Positions 24,021-32,331 of a stretch of DNA of 38,546 nt are shown here, in pieces (within the stretch, counting starts at the first letter, position 1; each line of letters begins with the position of its first letter). This DNA comes from Planctomycetota bacterium (GTDB lineage Bacteria; Planctomycetota; UBA8742; JACQVU01; JANLHZ01), in contig JANLHZ010000311.1 in the NCBI GenBank assembly GCA_024653775.1, positions 1 to 38,546 on the forward strand. Direction: 5' to 3'. A model generated the notes under the pieces. The model saw nothing but the letters and a program-made list of their open reading frames with translations. It was not told the DNA's origin and searched no databases. The position numbers were made by a program, and so were the translations under genes.

Positions 24021-24863
24021 TCAGATCTCGCGGATGCCGATTATGTCGCGCACGCGGTCGTAGCGAAACACCGGGCCGTCCGCGCAAATGAACTCCGGAC
24101 CGAACTGGCAATGCCCGCAGAGTCCGACCGCGCATTTCATGTTGCGCTCCATCGAGACGTAGATCTTGTCCTCCGTAAGACCGCGGTTCTGGAATTCGCG
24201 CACGACGAACCGCATCATCACCTCGGGGCCGCAGACCATCGCGATAGTGTCGATGGGGTCGAAATACACCTTCGGGATCAGAGTCGTCACGACGCCGACG
24301 TGAGTGCGCCACGAGGAAGGCGCGCGATCGACGATGACCTTCACGCCCATATCGAACCTGCCGCGCCACCTATGAAGCTCGCTCTCGAAAATCATATCCT
24401 CGGGAGACCTCGCGCCGTAGAGCAGTACGACGTTGCCGTAGTCGTCGCGATGGCGAAGCGCGTGGTAGATCACGGGCCGCAGCGGCGCGAGTCCGATGCC
24501 TCCCGCGACGATGACGATGTCGTGGCCGCGAGCCTTCGCCATCGGCCAGCCCTCGCCGTATGGACCGCGAACGCCGAGCATATCGCCCGGCCGGAGCGCT
24601 TCGAGGCGTTTCGTCACCGCGCCGACGCTGCGAATCGTGTGAACGAGTCTCGAAGAGTCCGCGGGATCGCCTGAAATCGAGATCGGGACTTCGCCTGCGC
24701 CGAACGCGTAAAGCATGTTGAACTGCCCCGGCTCGAACCGAAAGCCGCGGTCGAGGTCCATCGTGAACGTATCGACGGTCTCCTTCCGCACCGAGGTCAC
24801 TCTCGCGGTTTCGGGAATCAGAGCGTCGAAACTATTTGGCGCAATTGTCGAACGTTGCTGCAT
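24021..24863 (-). CDS. hydG: Hydrogenase/sulfhydrogenase gamma subunit, FAD- and NAD(P)-binding
   Basis: The gamma subunit links the hydrogenase to NAD(P). The 280-residue protein has a ferredoxin-reductase fold: FAD-binding FEPGQFNMLYAFGAGEVPISISG, nucleotide-binding IVIVAGGIGLAPLRPV near residues 116-131, then MVCGPEVMMR, and a C-terminal [2Fe-2S] set Cys244-x4-Cys249-x2-Cys252-x7-Cys260, as in dihydroorotate dehydrogenase K subunits. It follows the cNMP-binding gene on the same strand. A simple repeat lies just before its start and a family A' repeat right after its stop. Confidence 0.92.
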   Translation of the reverse strand: MQQRSTIAPNSFDALIPETARVTSVRKETVDTFTMDLDRGFRFEPGQFNMLYAFGAGEVPISISGDPADSSRLVHTIRSVGAVTKRLEALRPGDMLGVRGPYGEGWPMAKARGHDIVIVAGGIGLAPLRPVIYHALRHRDDYGNVVLLYGARSPEDMIFESELHRWRGRFDMGVKVIVDRAPSSWRTHVGVVTTLIPKVYFDPIDTIAMVCGPEVMMRFVVREFQNRGLTEDKIYVSMERNMKCAVGLCGHCQFGPEFICADGPVFRYDRVRDIIGIREI

Positions 24864-24866
24864 AGT

Positions 24867-24914
24867 CGATAGTTGTTAGGCGATAGTTGTTAGTTGTTGG
24901 TCGATAGTTATTGT
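24867..24914. repeat. Simple repeat upstream of hydG
   Basis: Three imperfect copies of CGATAGTTGTTAG occur in about 48 nt, directly before the hydG start codon. Related TAGTTGTTAG words occur at about 35050. No promoter or ribosome site stands out in it. Confidence 0.6.
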
Positions 24915-24939
24915 AGCAAGGTCGATCCGAAATCAAGGC

Positions 24940-25434
24940 TCATAACTGTTCGACCTGCGGCGGTTTATAGAGGTCTAGCATGTGCATCCTCGTCTGCTGG
25001 AGTCTGTTCTGCGCGACCAGCAGCAGGCGCTTTATTATTTCGTACCCGAAGTCGTGATCTTCGTCGCAGCGATCCTTTAACTTGTTCGCGTCCAGCGATA
25101 CGACGCGGGTCAGAGTCAGCGCCTTCGCATCGAAGTGCCAGCGATAAGGCGGGAGCGACCACGACCACCCGAGAACGTCTCCCGTGCCGATGGTGGTGAT
25201 CGGAACCGCTCCTCGGCCCGGAGCATACATTTCGATAAAAAGCTTCCCCGTGCGGATAAGATAGAACCGATCGGCTTTGCCTCCCTCGCGGATTAGAAAC
25301 CTTCCCGGCTCGATCGACACGGCCTCCGCCATCGAAGCGAGCGTCTTCAAATGCGCGTCCGAAAGTCCCGTGCAGAACTTATGCTGCGTTATCGCTATAA
25401 GTAACGCTTCCGGATTAGATTCCTCTGGGTTCAC
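24940..25434 (-). CDS. Stand-alone cyclic nucleotide-binding domain protein
   Basis: The 164-residue protein consists of one cNMP-binding domain: SIEPGRFLIREGGKADRFYLIRTGKLFIEMYAPG, then TTIGTGDVLGWSWSLPP, then a C helix (YEIIKRLLLVAQNRLQQTR). The Arg of the phosphate-binding cassette is not clearly conserved. No helix-turn-helix follows, so it is not a CRP-type regulator; a binding or regulatory subunit is more likely. GTG 25434 is chosen because GGAGG lies 6 nt upstream. It sits between hydB (77-nt gap) and hydG, as cNMP-domain genes do in some group 3b operons. Confidence 0.8.
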   Translation of the reverse strand: MNPEESNPEALLIAITQHKFCTGLSDAHLKTLASMAEAVSIEPGRFLIREGGKADRFYLIRTGKLFIEMYAPGRGAVPITTIGTGDVLGWSWSLPPYRWHFDAKALTLTRVVSLDANKLKDRCDEDHDFGYEIIKRLLLVAQNRLQQTRMHMLDLYKPPQVEQL

Positions 25435-25510
25435 CGTCGCCTCCGTTTCCTTCCCGAAAATCCATTTCGATCGCCGCAAATTTTCTTGCGGGCGGGACGA
25501 TCCCGTTATA

Positions 25511-26644
25511 TCAGGGCGCCGCCAATTGTCTGAAAACCGCCATTTCCTCGGTGATGTCGATTCCCGTCGGACACCACGCGATGCACCTTCCGCAACCAAC
25601 GCAGCCGATGCCGCCGAACTGGTCGTGCCAGGTGCCGAGCTTATGCGTGATGAACTGTCTGTACCTCGCGCTGACGCTCTGACGGACGCTCCCGCCGTGC
25701 AGTTGCGAATACGAAAGCGTGAAGCACGAATCCCAGTGGCGGACCCGCTCGGCGTTATCGCCTGTGAGGTCGGTGACGTCGAAAATGTTCGTGCAGAAGC
25801 AGGTCGGACAAACCATCGTGCAATTCGCGCACGCAAGACAGCGCTCCGCGATCTCCTCGAACCTGTGGCTCGTCTGCACGCGCTGAAGAAGCTCCGCGAT
25901 GCCGCTGGTGTCGATGCTTCGCATCTGCATCTTCGCGGCTGCGACTATCAGCACGTCCGCGGCTCGATCGTCTTCGTCCGGCGCGTCCTCGAACGGAACG
26001 CCGCACAGGAGTTTCGCGCCTTCATCGCTCCCGACTTCGCAGAGGAAGACGTGGCGCTCGTCATCGATAATCTCCGTCAGCGCAAGATCGAAGTTCGCCC
26101 TCGCCCGCGGCCCGGAGTTCATCGACGCGCAGAAACACGTATCAGCAGAGGTCGTACAGTTAACCGCGATGTTCATCACGGGCTTCCGGCGATCGTCGTA
26201 CGCGGAATCGACGTAATCGCCCTGCAAGAGCACATCGTCGAGTTTCGACATCGCCGTCAGATCGCAGCTCCTTATCCCGAAAAACGCGAAGCGCTTTTCC
26301 TCCCGCTCCGGCTTTTCGATCGTGAACCCGTTTTCGTCTTTCTTCGCCTTGAATACGCAAAGATGCGGGTCGTGCAGGAAGCTTTTGTAGGAAAAGCACG
26401 AGACGTTGTTTTTGAACAGATCCCGCTCGCCTTCGATCTGTTCCGCGCGGTAGGTCCCCTTCTCCTGCTGGTCGCGCACTCCGCGCGGGAGATCGTCCGC
26501 GCTCTCGATTTCCGCGAGCTTCATCACGCCGGCTTCGAAAACGGGCGCAATCACGCTGTAGCCCTCGCGTCGGAGGTTCGAGACGATTTTCCCGAGTCCT
26601 TCGAGTCCAAGGATCACCTTGCCGCTAATCGAAACTTCAGTCAA
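25511..26644 (-). CDS. hydB: Hydrogenase/sulfhydrogenase beta subunit, 4Fe-4S
   Basis: The beta subunit carries Fe-S clusters between the gamma and delta subunits and resembles anaerobic sulfite reductase subunit A. The product, 377 residues from the chosen start, contains FFGIRSCDLTAM, two ferredoxin sets CLACANCTMVCPTC and CVGCGRCIAWCPTGID, and DPHLCVF. TTG 26644 is preferred because AAGGAG is 6 nt upstream and a TATAAT box lies 28 nt upstream; a longer frame to 26728 would include that promoter. It leads the minus-strand order beta, cNMP, gamma, then (after the insert) delta, alpha. Confidence 0.9.
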   Translation of the reverse strand: MTEVSISGKVILGLEGLGKIVSNLRREGYSVIAPVFEAGVMKLAEIESADDLPRGVRDQQEKGTYRAEQIEGERDLFKNNVSCFSYKSFLHDPHLCVFKAKKDENGFTIEKPEREEKRFAFFGIRSCDLTAMSKLDDVLLQGDYVDSAYDDRRKPVMNIAVNCTTSADTCFCASMNSGPRARANFDLALTEIIDDERHVFLCEVGSDEGAKLLCGVPFEDAPDEDDRAADVLIVAAAKMQMRSIDTSGIAELLQRVQTSHRFEEIAERCLACANCTMVCPTCFCTNIFDVTDLTGDNAERVRHWDSCFTLSYSQLHGGSVRQSVSARYRQFITHKLGTWHDQFGGIGCVGCGRCIAWCPTGIDITEEMAVFRQLAAP

Positions 26645-26672
26645 GATTCGCTCCTTCAGGTCCGACAACCAA

Positions 26673-26701
26673 ATTATACCAGACGCGCGCGCTGCTTCAC
26701 G
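26673..26701 (-). promoter_or_regulatory. Putative promoter of the hydrogenase beta-cNMP-gamma operon
   Basis: On the minus strand a perfect TATAAT (26678 to 26673) lies 28 nt before the TTG start of hydB. A weak GTGAAG (26700 to 26695) sits 16-17 nt further upstream as -35. The good -10 box and the ribosome site after it support the short start of hydB. Confidence 0.5.
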
Positions 26702-26757
26702 GGTCGCCCCGAATATTCGAGCACACATCTACTCAGATCGAGGATGGCCGGGAGCGA

Positions 26758-27954
26758 TCACATTGAAAAAGGGGCGATCAGGTAAAAGTAGCCGGAAAGA
26801 AGACTGCTGGCGAACCTGTATTCTCCTTTAGGGACGTCGCCCCCGGTTTTGAATACATTCAGGCTTTTCATGCGCGATAAAAAATTATCGAGCGATCTTT
26901 TTTCATCAGGGTCGAGCACGTCGCTGAGTTCGGATTTTCTGAATTGAAGCGAGGAATCGTTCTTTTTTCCAAGGTCGCTAAATCTTGCTATTATATTTCG
27001 GTATTTTTTGCTTCGGATGGCGTCGAGTATCTGCGGCCCGAAATATTTGATACCCACTGTTTGAAGTGCGCTTATAATCCCATTACTTACATCTTCCTCG
27101 TTAATGTTGCTGTCGGTATCTTCGCGCCATACAGCGTCACCAACCTCATGCATGAATACGGGGAGTCCGCCTGAATGGTAGACCATCAGATCAAGTAGTT
27201 TATTGGAGATTTTCGCTCCCTTGCTCTCAAATGATTCCGCGAAGAAGGTTCGAACGGATAGGGGATCGAGTTCCTTGACCTCTATCGGAGTAAACACTCT
27301 ATCGAGCGAATTCTGATTTTTGAGCAACTGAAATCTTCTCTCGGGAAGTCCAGCGAAGATAAAAACCAGCGGGAACCGGTTATCCCAGAGCGCAAATCCG
27401 TCATTGAAACTTTTATACCAATTGGCAAACGTCGCGTTTTCCGCTAGCCCATTGATATCGTCAAGAAAAATCGCCAGGCCTTCAAACCCTATCTTGTTCT
27501 TTATTTCCGCAAGAGCGAATTTAAAGTCGCTTGCGGAGACAGGTAATTCATCTGGATTAATATCTAATTTGAAGTGAATGCCGAAAAGATCGACGGATTT
27601 CAGCCGCTCTCCGAAGAAGTCTTTTACTTTCGTATAGGTATTTTCCTTGGATCTAGTCTCCCTGACAAGTGAGCGTAGCAATTCGCGTATCAGGTTCTCG
27701 ATTGTATCGATTCCCCCGAGTTGCGCTCCGATACAAAGAAAGCGGTTTTTTACTTCTAATACGGTTCTGACGAAACTGCATAATGAGCTTTTGCCAATAG
27801 CTCGTTCTCCGAGGACGAAAATGCTCTGTATGCTTCGATTCGAAAGCGCTTTGTCGCAACAATCGAAAATGATTTTTTTTTCGATTTCCCTACCAACGAA
27901 TTTCTCCGGAAGAACTGGAGTATCAGGCGTGAATGGAGAACCTTCCTTGTACAT
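26758..27954 (-). CDS. AAA/STAND-like P-loop ATPase (archaeal ATPase/ORC1-Cdc6-like)
   Basis: The 398-residue protein has FVGREIEKKII before the P loop LGERAIGKSSL (about 48-58), Walker B LAIFLDDINGL (160-170), a sensor-1-like PLVFIFAGLPERR (195-207), and a C-terminal winged-helix-like part (about 300-385). This is the layout of small ATPases related to ORC1/Cdc6 and to regulatory STAND proteins; the partner process is unknown. Codon use is clearly more AT-rich than in its neighbours, suggesting acquisition by transfer. It has no partner gene on its strand closer than hydB, 113 nt downstream. Confidence 0.75.
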   Translation of the reverse strand: MYKEGSPFTPDTPVLPEKFVGREIEKKIIFDCCDKALSNRSIQSIFVLGERAIGKSSLCSFVRTVLEVKNRFLCIGAQLGGIDTIENLIRELLRSLVRETRSKENTYTKVKDFFGERLKSVDLFGIHFKLDINPDELPVSASDFKFALAEIKNKIGFEGLAIFLDDINGLAENATFANWYKSFNDGFALWDNRFPLVFIFAGLPERRFQLLKNQNSLDRVFTPIEVKELDPLSVRTFFAESFESKGAKISNKLLDLMVYHSGGLPVFMHEVGDAVWREDTDSNINEEDVSNGIISALQTVGIKYFGPQILDAIRSKKYRNIIARFSDLGKKNDSSLQFRKSELSDVLDPDEKRSLDNFLSRMKSLNVFKTGGDVPKGEYRFASSLLSGYFYLIAPFSM

Positions 27955-28027
27955 ATCTCTTTTTTAGATTGCCTATAGCACTCGATTACAAATGCTATTT
28001 TACTTGAAGCTGGAAAGCTAAACAATA

Positions 28028-29752
28028 TTATTCGTTCAGAAGATCGCGATATTTGAGCGTAAGATTGAAATACGTCTCGCGCGCCTCGTTTTTCCGGCTG
28101 AGATTCGTGTTTATAAGCCACTTGATGTCCGCGACTACGTTCATCGTCGCGCCATAGTCGGTGGCGTAGAACAGCGTCCGCGAAATCGACTCGCCCAGGC
28201 TATAGCCGACCAGCCTTGCGGCACTGTAGAAAATCACCTCCGGCGCGACGAACAGCGCGGATTCCGTAAGCTCGTCATAGAAGTCCTCCCGGCTCTCCTC
28301 GTCCCCGGACGCGGAGATGAAGTCGAATATCAGCTTCCGATGTTCGAAGAACCAGTACGCGCCGTCCGCGAGAAACGTGAACGCGTCCGAGCGCTCCATC
28401 TGCGAATGATAGGACGAAAGCACCTCGCGAAGCCGCGGGACGTCGTACGGCACCCTTTGCGGATTGATAAGCTTGCTCCCGATCCACGCGACCGCGTGCT
28501 CGATCACCAGGTTGTAGAAGCGATCGACCTGATTCTTCGCCGGCGCCAGCGCGCGACCTTCGAGCCTCGACCTCCTGCACTGGTAGAGCAGATACCTCGA
28601 AACGAGTTCGCTGATGACGTCGAGCGAAAGGTCGGCGAGATGGATGATCTCGCGGTCCTCGAAAAAGTAGCCCTTGACCCGCTCGATCAGATCCCGCGCG
28701 TGTTTCTTCTGTCCGGCGCCGCGGAGGAATTTCAGGTCCGCGCCGAAGTGGATCTCCGCATCGAACTCGGGCGCGTCCAGCGAGAGAAGTTCCCCGAGCG
28801 CGCCGTAGAGCATCACGAAGGCGTTCTCCAACTCCTCCGCGTCCTCCGTGACCCCGGCGAAACTCCGATGAAGCTTCGCGCGCAAAATGTGACTGTTCGA
28901 TTCCCAGAGGTAATAGCTCTGGAGTTTCGCCACGGGGTTTGTGTTGAAAATGACGTACCTCGAATCTCCGAGGTCCAGCGCGCGGCCGTTGTCGAGAAGA
29001 TTCTCGTGGCAGAGTTTGAAGTACAGGTTCTCGTAGTTCTGGAACAAAGTCGCGAAGTCGAGATCGCGAAGGTCCCCCACTTCCTTCCTCACAAGGTCCG
29101 GAAGATGCGGCGTCGCGACGTGCAGATCGCCGAAGATGCAGACGAACAGCGCGTCCGGTTCTTTCACGAGAGTCTTCGCGATTATCGACGCCGCGCGGTG
29201 GTCGCGCTCACCCAGACCGAGCGATCCATTCGTCTGCGGAGGAAGCGAATTCAGGCACACCACGGGAATCTTCGCCGCGCGGCAGAAGTCGATCACGAGC
29301 CTGTAGTTGTTCCAGTCGAAACCCCAGGTTTCACTGTAGGCGGTCTTTTCGAGAAGAGTCGACGCGCGCCGGATTCGTCCCGCAAGATACATCGAAACCG
29401 AATCCTGATGAACGCTCCTGAAAATCTCGGTCCCGACGACTATCCTGCGGCCGGTGCGATGGAGCGCCCGCAGAATCTGGAGCTGCTCGAGCTGACTCTG
29501 ACGGAGCGTATGGAAATCCCCGATGAATATGGCGTCCCTTCGGCTGAGGCCTTCAACGAGCGCGTCGACGCTGACAATCCTGCCTGCGAGTTCGTCCGAA
29601 CCTGTTATTCCCTCGAATTCCCGCGCGTACTCGTCGTAATACTTTCTTGCCGCGGGAGAAGCGTCGAGCCGATAAGCGTCGAGACCATCGCTTACGGCCT
29701 GCATCAGCTTCTCCTGCGTGGAAATCAGTTTGGACCTGAACTCTTCGTGCAT
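28028..29752 (-). CDS. ChaN-like (haem-binding/EreA-Tiki superfamily) protein with long C-terminal region
   Basis: Residues about 60-240 of this 574-residue protein match the ChaN/DUF399 outline: AIFIGDFHTLRQSQ (74-87), VVGTEIFRSVHQDS..YLAG (106-125), WGFDWNNYRLVIDFC, and CIFGDLHVATPHLPDL. The paired GDFH and GDLH histidines and Glu109 are the likely metal or haem ligands. There is no lipoprotein signal, unlike ChaN, so it is probably cytoplasmic. Residues 240-574 are helical and unrecognised. A full-length family B repeat starts 3 nt upstream of the ATG and would supply its 5' leader. Confidence 0.72.
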   Translation of the reverse strand: MHEEFRSKLISTQEKLMQAVSDGLDAYRLDASPAARKYYDEYAREFEGITGSDELAGRIVSVDALVEGLSRRDAIFIGDFHTLRQSQLEQLQILRALHRTGRRIVVGTEIFRSVHQDSVSMYLAGRIRRASTLLEKTAYSETWGFDWNNYRLVIDFCRAAKIPVVCLNSLPPQTNGSLGLGERDHRAASIIAKTLVKEPDALFVCIFGDLHVATPHLPDLVRKEVGDLRDLDFATLFQNYENLYFKLCHENLLDNGRALDLGDSRYVIFNTNPVAKLQSYYLWESNSHILRAKLHRSFAGVTEDAEELENAFVMLYGALGELLSLDAPEFDAEIHFGADLKFLRGAGQKKHARDLIERVKGYFFEDREIIHLADLSLDVISELVSRYLLYQCRRSRLEGRALAPAKNQVDRFYNLVIEHAVAWIGSKLINPQRVPYDVPRLREVLSSYHSQMERSDAFTFLADGAYWFFEHRKLIFDFISASGDEESREDFYDELTESALFVAPEVIFYSAARLVGYSLGESISRTLFYATDYGATMNVVADIKWLINTNLSRKNEARETYFNLTLKYRDLLNE

Positions 29753-29754
29753 CT

Positions 29755-29938
29755 AAGGAGCCTCAAACTAATAAGTCATACATCTCGCATCTCATATTCA
29801 CGTCATCTTCACATCGCGCTCAGTCGTCAAATCCTCATCGGAACTATAGCTACGACTGCGGTTTGACTCAATCGCGCAATGCGAATCTGCCGCAACTCTG
29901 AGCGCGATTTTGTAGGACTTATTACTTTGAGGCTCCTA
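29755..29938. repeat. Dispersed palindromic repeat family B, full-length copy
   Basis: The 184-bp element has 27-nt terminal inverted repeats (29756-29782 and 29911-29937) beginning AGGAGCCTCAAA and differing at two positions. An internal perfect 11-bp pair ATCGCGCTCAG / CTGAGCGCGAT lies at 29813-29823 and 29898-29908. The whole unit folds as one long hairpin. One end overlaps the stop codon of 29936-30415, the other abuts the start of 28028-29752. It has no coding capacity. Confidence 0.85.
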
Positions 29939-30415
29939 ATCCTGACCCGCCGCTCCTTCCGAAGGTTTGCTCTCCGAACCGGGCGCCGCGCTTCCGAAGG
30001 CCGGCTCGGAATCCTGCAACTCCGGTTCGTCGAAGTAATTCTTTTTCGCATAGAGGTAGCCGAGGGAGATAAGGGTCATCACGAGAACGAACACGAGGGT
30101 GATGATGAGTCCGCGGACTTTCGCCGTAATCTCCTTTTCGATGCGCTCGTCGAGCTTGATCTCGATCTCTGTAACCATCATCTTGATCTCGAGTTTGATC
30201 TCTTCGAGCTTCTGCACCACGAACTCGTCCGCGATGTTCTTCGCCTCGGAAATCTTCTTCGAGATGAGATGGTCCGCCTCCTCCTTGAGCGCCTTCATCG
30301 CGCCGTCGGCGACCTTCGGCCCATGAGTCGTAATCATCGAAGATATGATGTGCTCGGGAGACAGTTTCCGTGCGGCGCCGGCGAGCTTATCCTTGATCGA
30401 GCGAAAGAATCCCAT
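29936..30415 (-). CDS. Coiled-coil membrane protein
   Basis: I do not recognise a family for this 159-residue protein. Residues about 35-100 are Lys/Glu-rich heptads (ALKEEADHLISKKISEAKN... to KLDERIEKEITAK), followed by one transmembrane helix (about 101-122, GLIITLVFVLVMTLISLGYLYA) and a short Pro/Ser/Glu tail. It would sit in the membrane with the coiled coil on the cytoplasmic side. Its stop codon lies within the terminal repeat of a family B element, so the end may have been set by that element. It is 183 nt upstream of the ChaN-like gene on the same strand. Confidence 0.7.
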   Translation of the reverse strand: MGFFRSIKDKLAGAARKLSPEHIISSMITTHGPKVADGAMKALKEEADHLISKKISEAKNIADEFVVQKLEEIKLEIKMMVTEIEIKLDERIEKEITAKVRGLIITLVFVLVMTLISLGYLYAKKNYFDEPELQDSEPAFGSAAPGSESKPSEGAAGQD

Positions 30416-30513
30416 AGTCTTACTGCGCTAAAACGCGAGCCTGTACCTTGTCCTGCGCGAGACGGGAAGTATATTGGATAGCCTTCAAAAAATCGATTCA
30501 CAATTGTTAAAAA

Positions 30514-32331
30514 GTGCCGAAAGAGACCCATAAAACTCTGCTGAAGCTCGCCACGCCCGCAGCCGCGGGGATTTCAGGATTTCGCTCGAAGTCGATCCGG
30601 GAGAATCTTGGGCGCGCGATCTCCGGCATCTCGGACGATCGCGTTCTTCGGGCGCTCGAAAAATTCTTTTCGCGATACTACGTCGAAGGCGTTTTCACGC
30701 CGCGAGGACTCGGCCAGGGAAACGATGGCGTCGGCTTTCGCTGGCGGGACGAGCGCCGCGTGTTTGTGCAGGATTCTCGAGCGGGAGCAAAATCGAAGGA
30801 CGTTTTCATCCACGAAAATCTTGGCGGCTATCTTCGCGCTGAACTCGGCGCGTTCGTCCGCGCGGAGATCGTGGAAATCGAGAACGCTTCGTCGCTAGCG
30901 CTTGCGAAAGATGTTCTCGAAGCTGGGAATGCAATCGTGGACGCGCTCGCCGAGAAGGAGGACGCGCTTTTCGAACTGTGGACGTCTACGCGGAAAGTTT
31001 TAAGCGAGGATTACATCGTGACGCTCGATCTCGTTCCGGAGGCGCTGATTTCTGAAGTCCGCCGAAACGAAGAGCAGCAGCGTTCGTGGGCGATTCTTGG
31101 ATTCGATCCGTCGTCCGGGGGAACGTTTTCGATAGACACGAAATTCTTCTCCCCGGAGTTCAGGTCGAAGCTGCTTGGCTGCCTTCGGGACCGCGCGAGG
31201 AATCCGGACGGCGTTATGATCCACGCGGACAACGCCGCGGGACTCAGGCATCTGCTTCTCGGCCGCGCGGGCGGAATCAAATGCGTCTACATCGACCCGC
31301 CGTACAACACCGGCGAGGCCGGCTTCACGTACCGCGACTCCATAGACGGTTCCGCGTGGTGCTCGATGATGCACGAACGCCTCGAACTTGCGCGCGCGCT
31401 CCTCGCGGATAACGGTGCGCTTTTCGTCAGCATCAGCGACGAAAGCTCCTCGAAACTGAGGTTCATCCTGGACGACGTCTTCGGCGCGAAGAACTACGTC
31501 GGCACCATCGAATGGAATTCCACGAAAAGCGTCACGAACACGCAGCTCCTCGCCACGCAGCACACGCACAATTTCGTTTACGTGAAGGACTCGGAATTCT
31601 TCAGGAAACGCCGCGAGTTGTTTCGCCTTTCGGACGTTCCGGACGGATTCTCGAATCCGGATAACGATCCGCGCGGACCGTGGAAGGCCGATCCGTTCCA
31701 GGTCGGTGGCGAACGTCCGAACCAGCTCTACAAGGTAACGAATCCCACCACCGGGGAAGTTTACCGCCCTAGACCGGGGTGCTCGTGGAAGAACGACTTC
31801 CAGACCTTCGAAAAACTGATGGCGGAGGGCCGGATCGTCTTCGGCAAGCGCGGCGCCTCAGGCCCGCAGCGAAAGCGATTCTGGAGCGAAGCGAAGGCAC
31901 GCGGTCGCGTTGCGAAGACGTGGTGGGACGACGCCGGAACGACGACGGGCGCGACTCGAATGCTCCAGGATATGTTCGGGGAGTCGCCTTTCACCAATCC
32001 GAAGCCGGTGGAGCTGATAAAGCGCTTTATCGAGCTTGGGACGTACGAAAACGATCACGCGGTGCTGGACTTCTTCGCTGGCTCGGGAACTACGGGGCAC
32101 GCCTGCCTTGAACTTGGAAAGCCGTTCGTTCTGATCGAATCCGGCGCGCACTTCGAAACTGTGTTGAAGCCGCGGATTCAGAAGGCGATCTTCGCAAAAC
32201 GATGGAAAAACGGTAAACCCGCGCCGGACCGCTCCAGCGACTCTGATCGCCGCGAAAACGACTCCCGCCGCGAGCGCGTGATCAAGTATCTCCGCCTTGA
32301 GTCATTTGACGACGCGCTGGAACGATACTAA
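30514..32331 (+). CDS. Type III-like (beta class) site-specific DNA adenine methyltransferase, orphan
   Basis: The 605-residue protein (GTG start) has an N-terminal LRALEKFFSRYYVEGVF segment typical of large type III-like methyltransferases, the catalytic IDPPYNTG (260-267), then GALFVSISDE, and the SAM-binding DFFAGSGTTGH (519-529), so DPPY precedes FxGxG as in beta-class enzymes making N6-methyladenine. It ends at RVIKYLRLESFDDALERY, where long Mod proteins, as far as I recall, continue, so the C terminus may be truncated. No helicase-nuclease (Res) gene is present; the next genes are kelch proteins on the other strand, overlapping by 4 nt. Confidence 0.85.
   Translation: MPKETHKTLLKLATPAAAGISGFRSKSIRENLGRAISGISDDRVLRALEKFFSRYYVEGVFTPRGLGQGNDGVGFRWRDERRVFVQDSRAGAKSKDVFIHENLGGYLRAELGAFVRAEIVEIENASSLALAKDVLEAGNAIVDALAEKEDALFELWTSTRKVLSEDYIVTLDLVPEALISEVRRNEEQQRSWAILGFDPSSGGTFSIDTKFFSPEFRSKLLGCLRDRARNPDGVMIHADNAAGLRHLLLGRAGGIKCVYIDPPYNTGEAGFTYRDSIDGSAWCSMMHERLELARALLADNGALFVSISDESSSKLRFILDDVFGAKNYVGTIEWNSTKSVTNTQLLATQHTHNFVYVKDSEFFRKRRELFRLSDVPDGFSNPDNDPRGPWKADPFQVGGERPNQLYKVTNPTTGEVYRPRPGCSWKNDFQTFEKLMAEGRIVFGKRGASGPQRKRFWSEAKARGRVAKTWWDDAGTTTGATRMLQDMFGESPFTNPKPVELIKRFIELGTYENDHAVLDFFAGSGTTGHACLELGKPFVLIESGAHFETVLKPRIQKAIFAKRWKNGKPAPDRSSDSDRRENDSRRERVIKYLRLESFDDALERY

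Noticed and set aside
25277-26785. 502-codon plus-strand open frame over hydB
   Set aside because: It lies opposite a gene with clear ferredoxin Cys motifs; the composition is typical of antisense frames.
28340-29866. 508-codon plus-strand open frame over the ChaN-like gene
   Set aside because: It is antisense to the ChaN motifs and runs into a family B repeat; no domain is recognisable.
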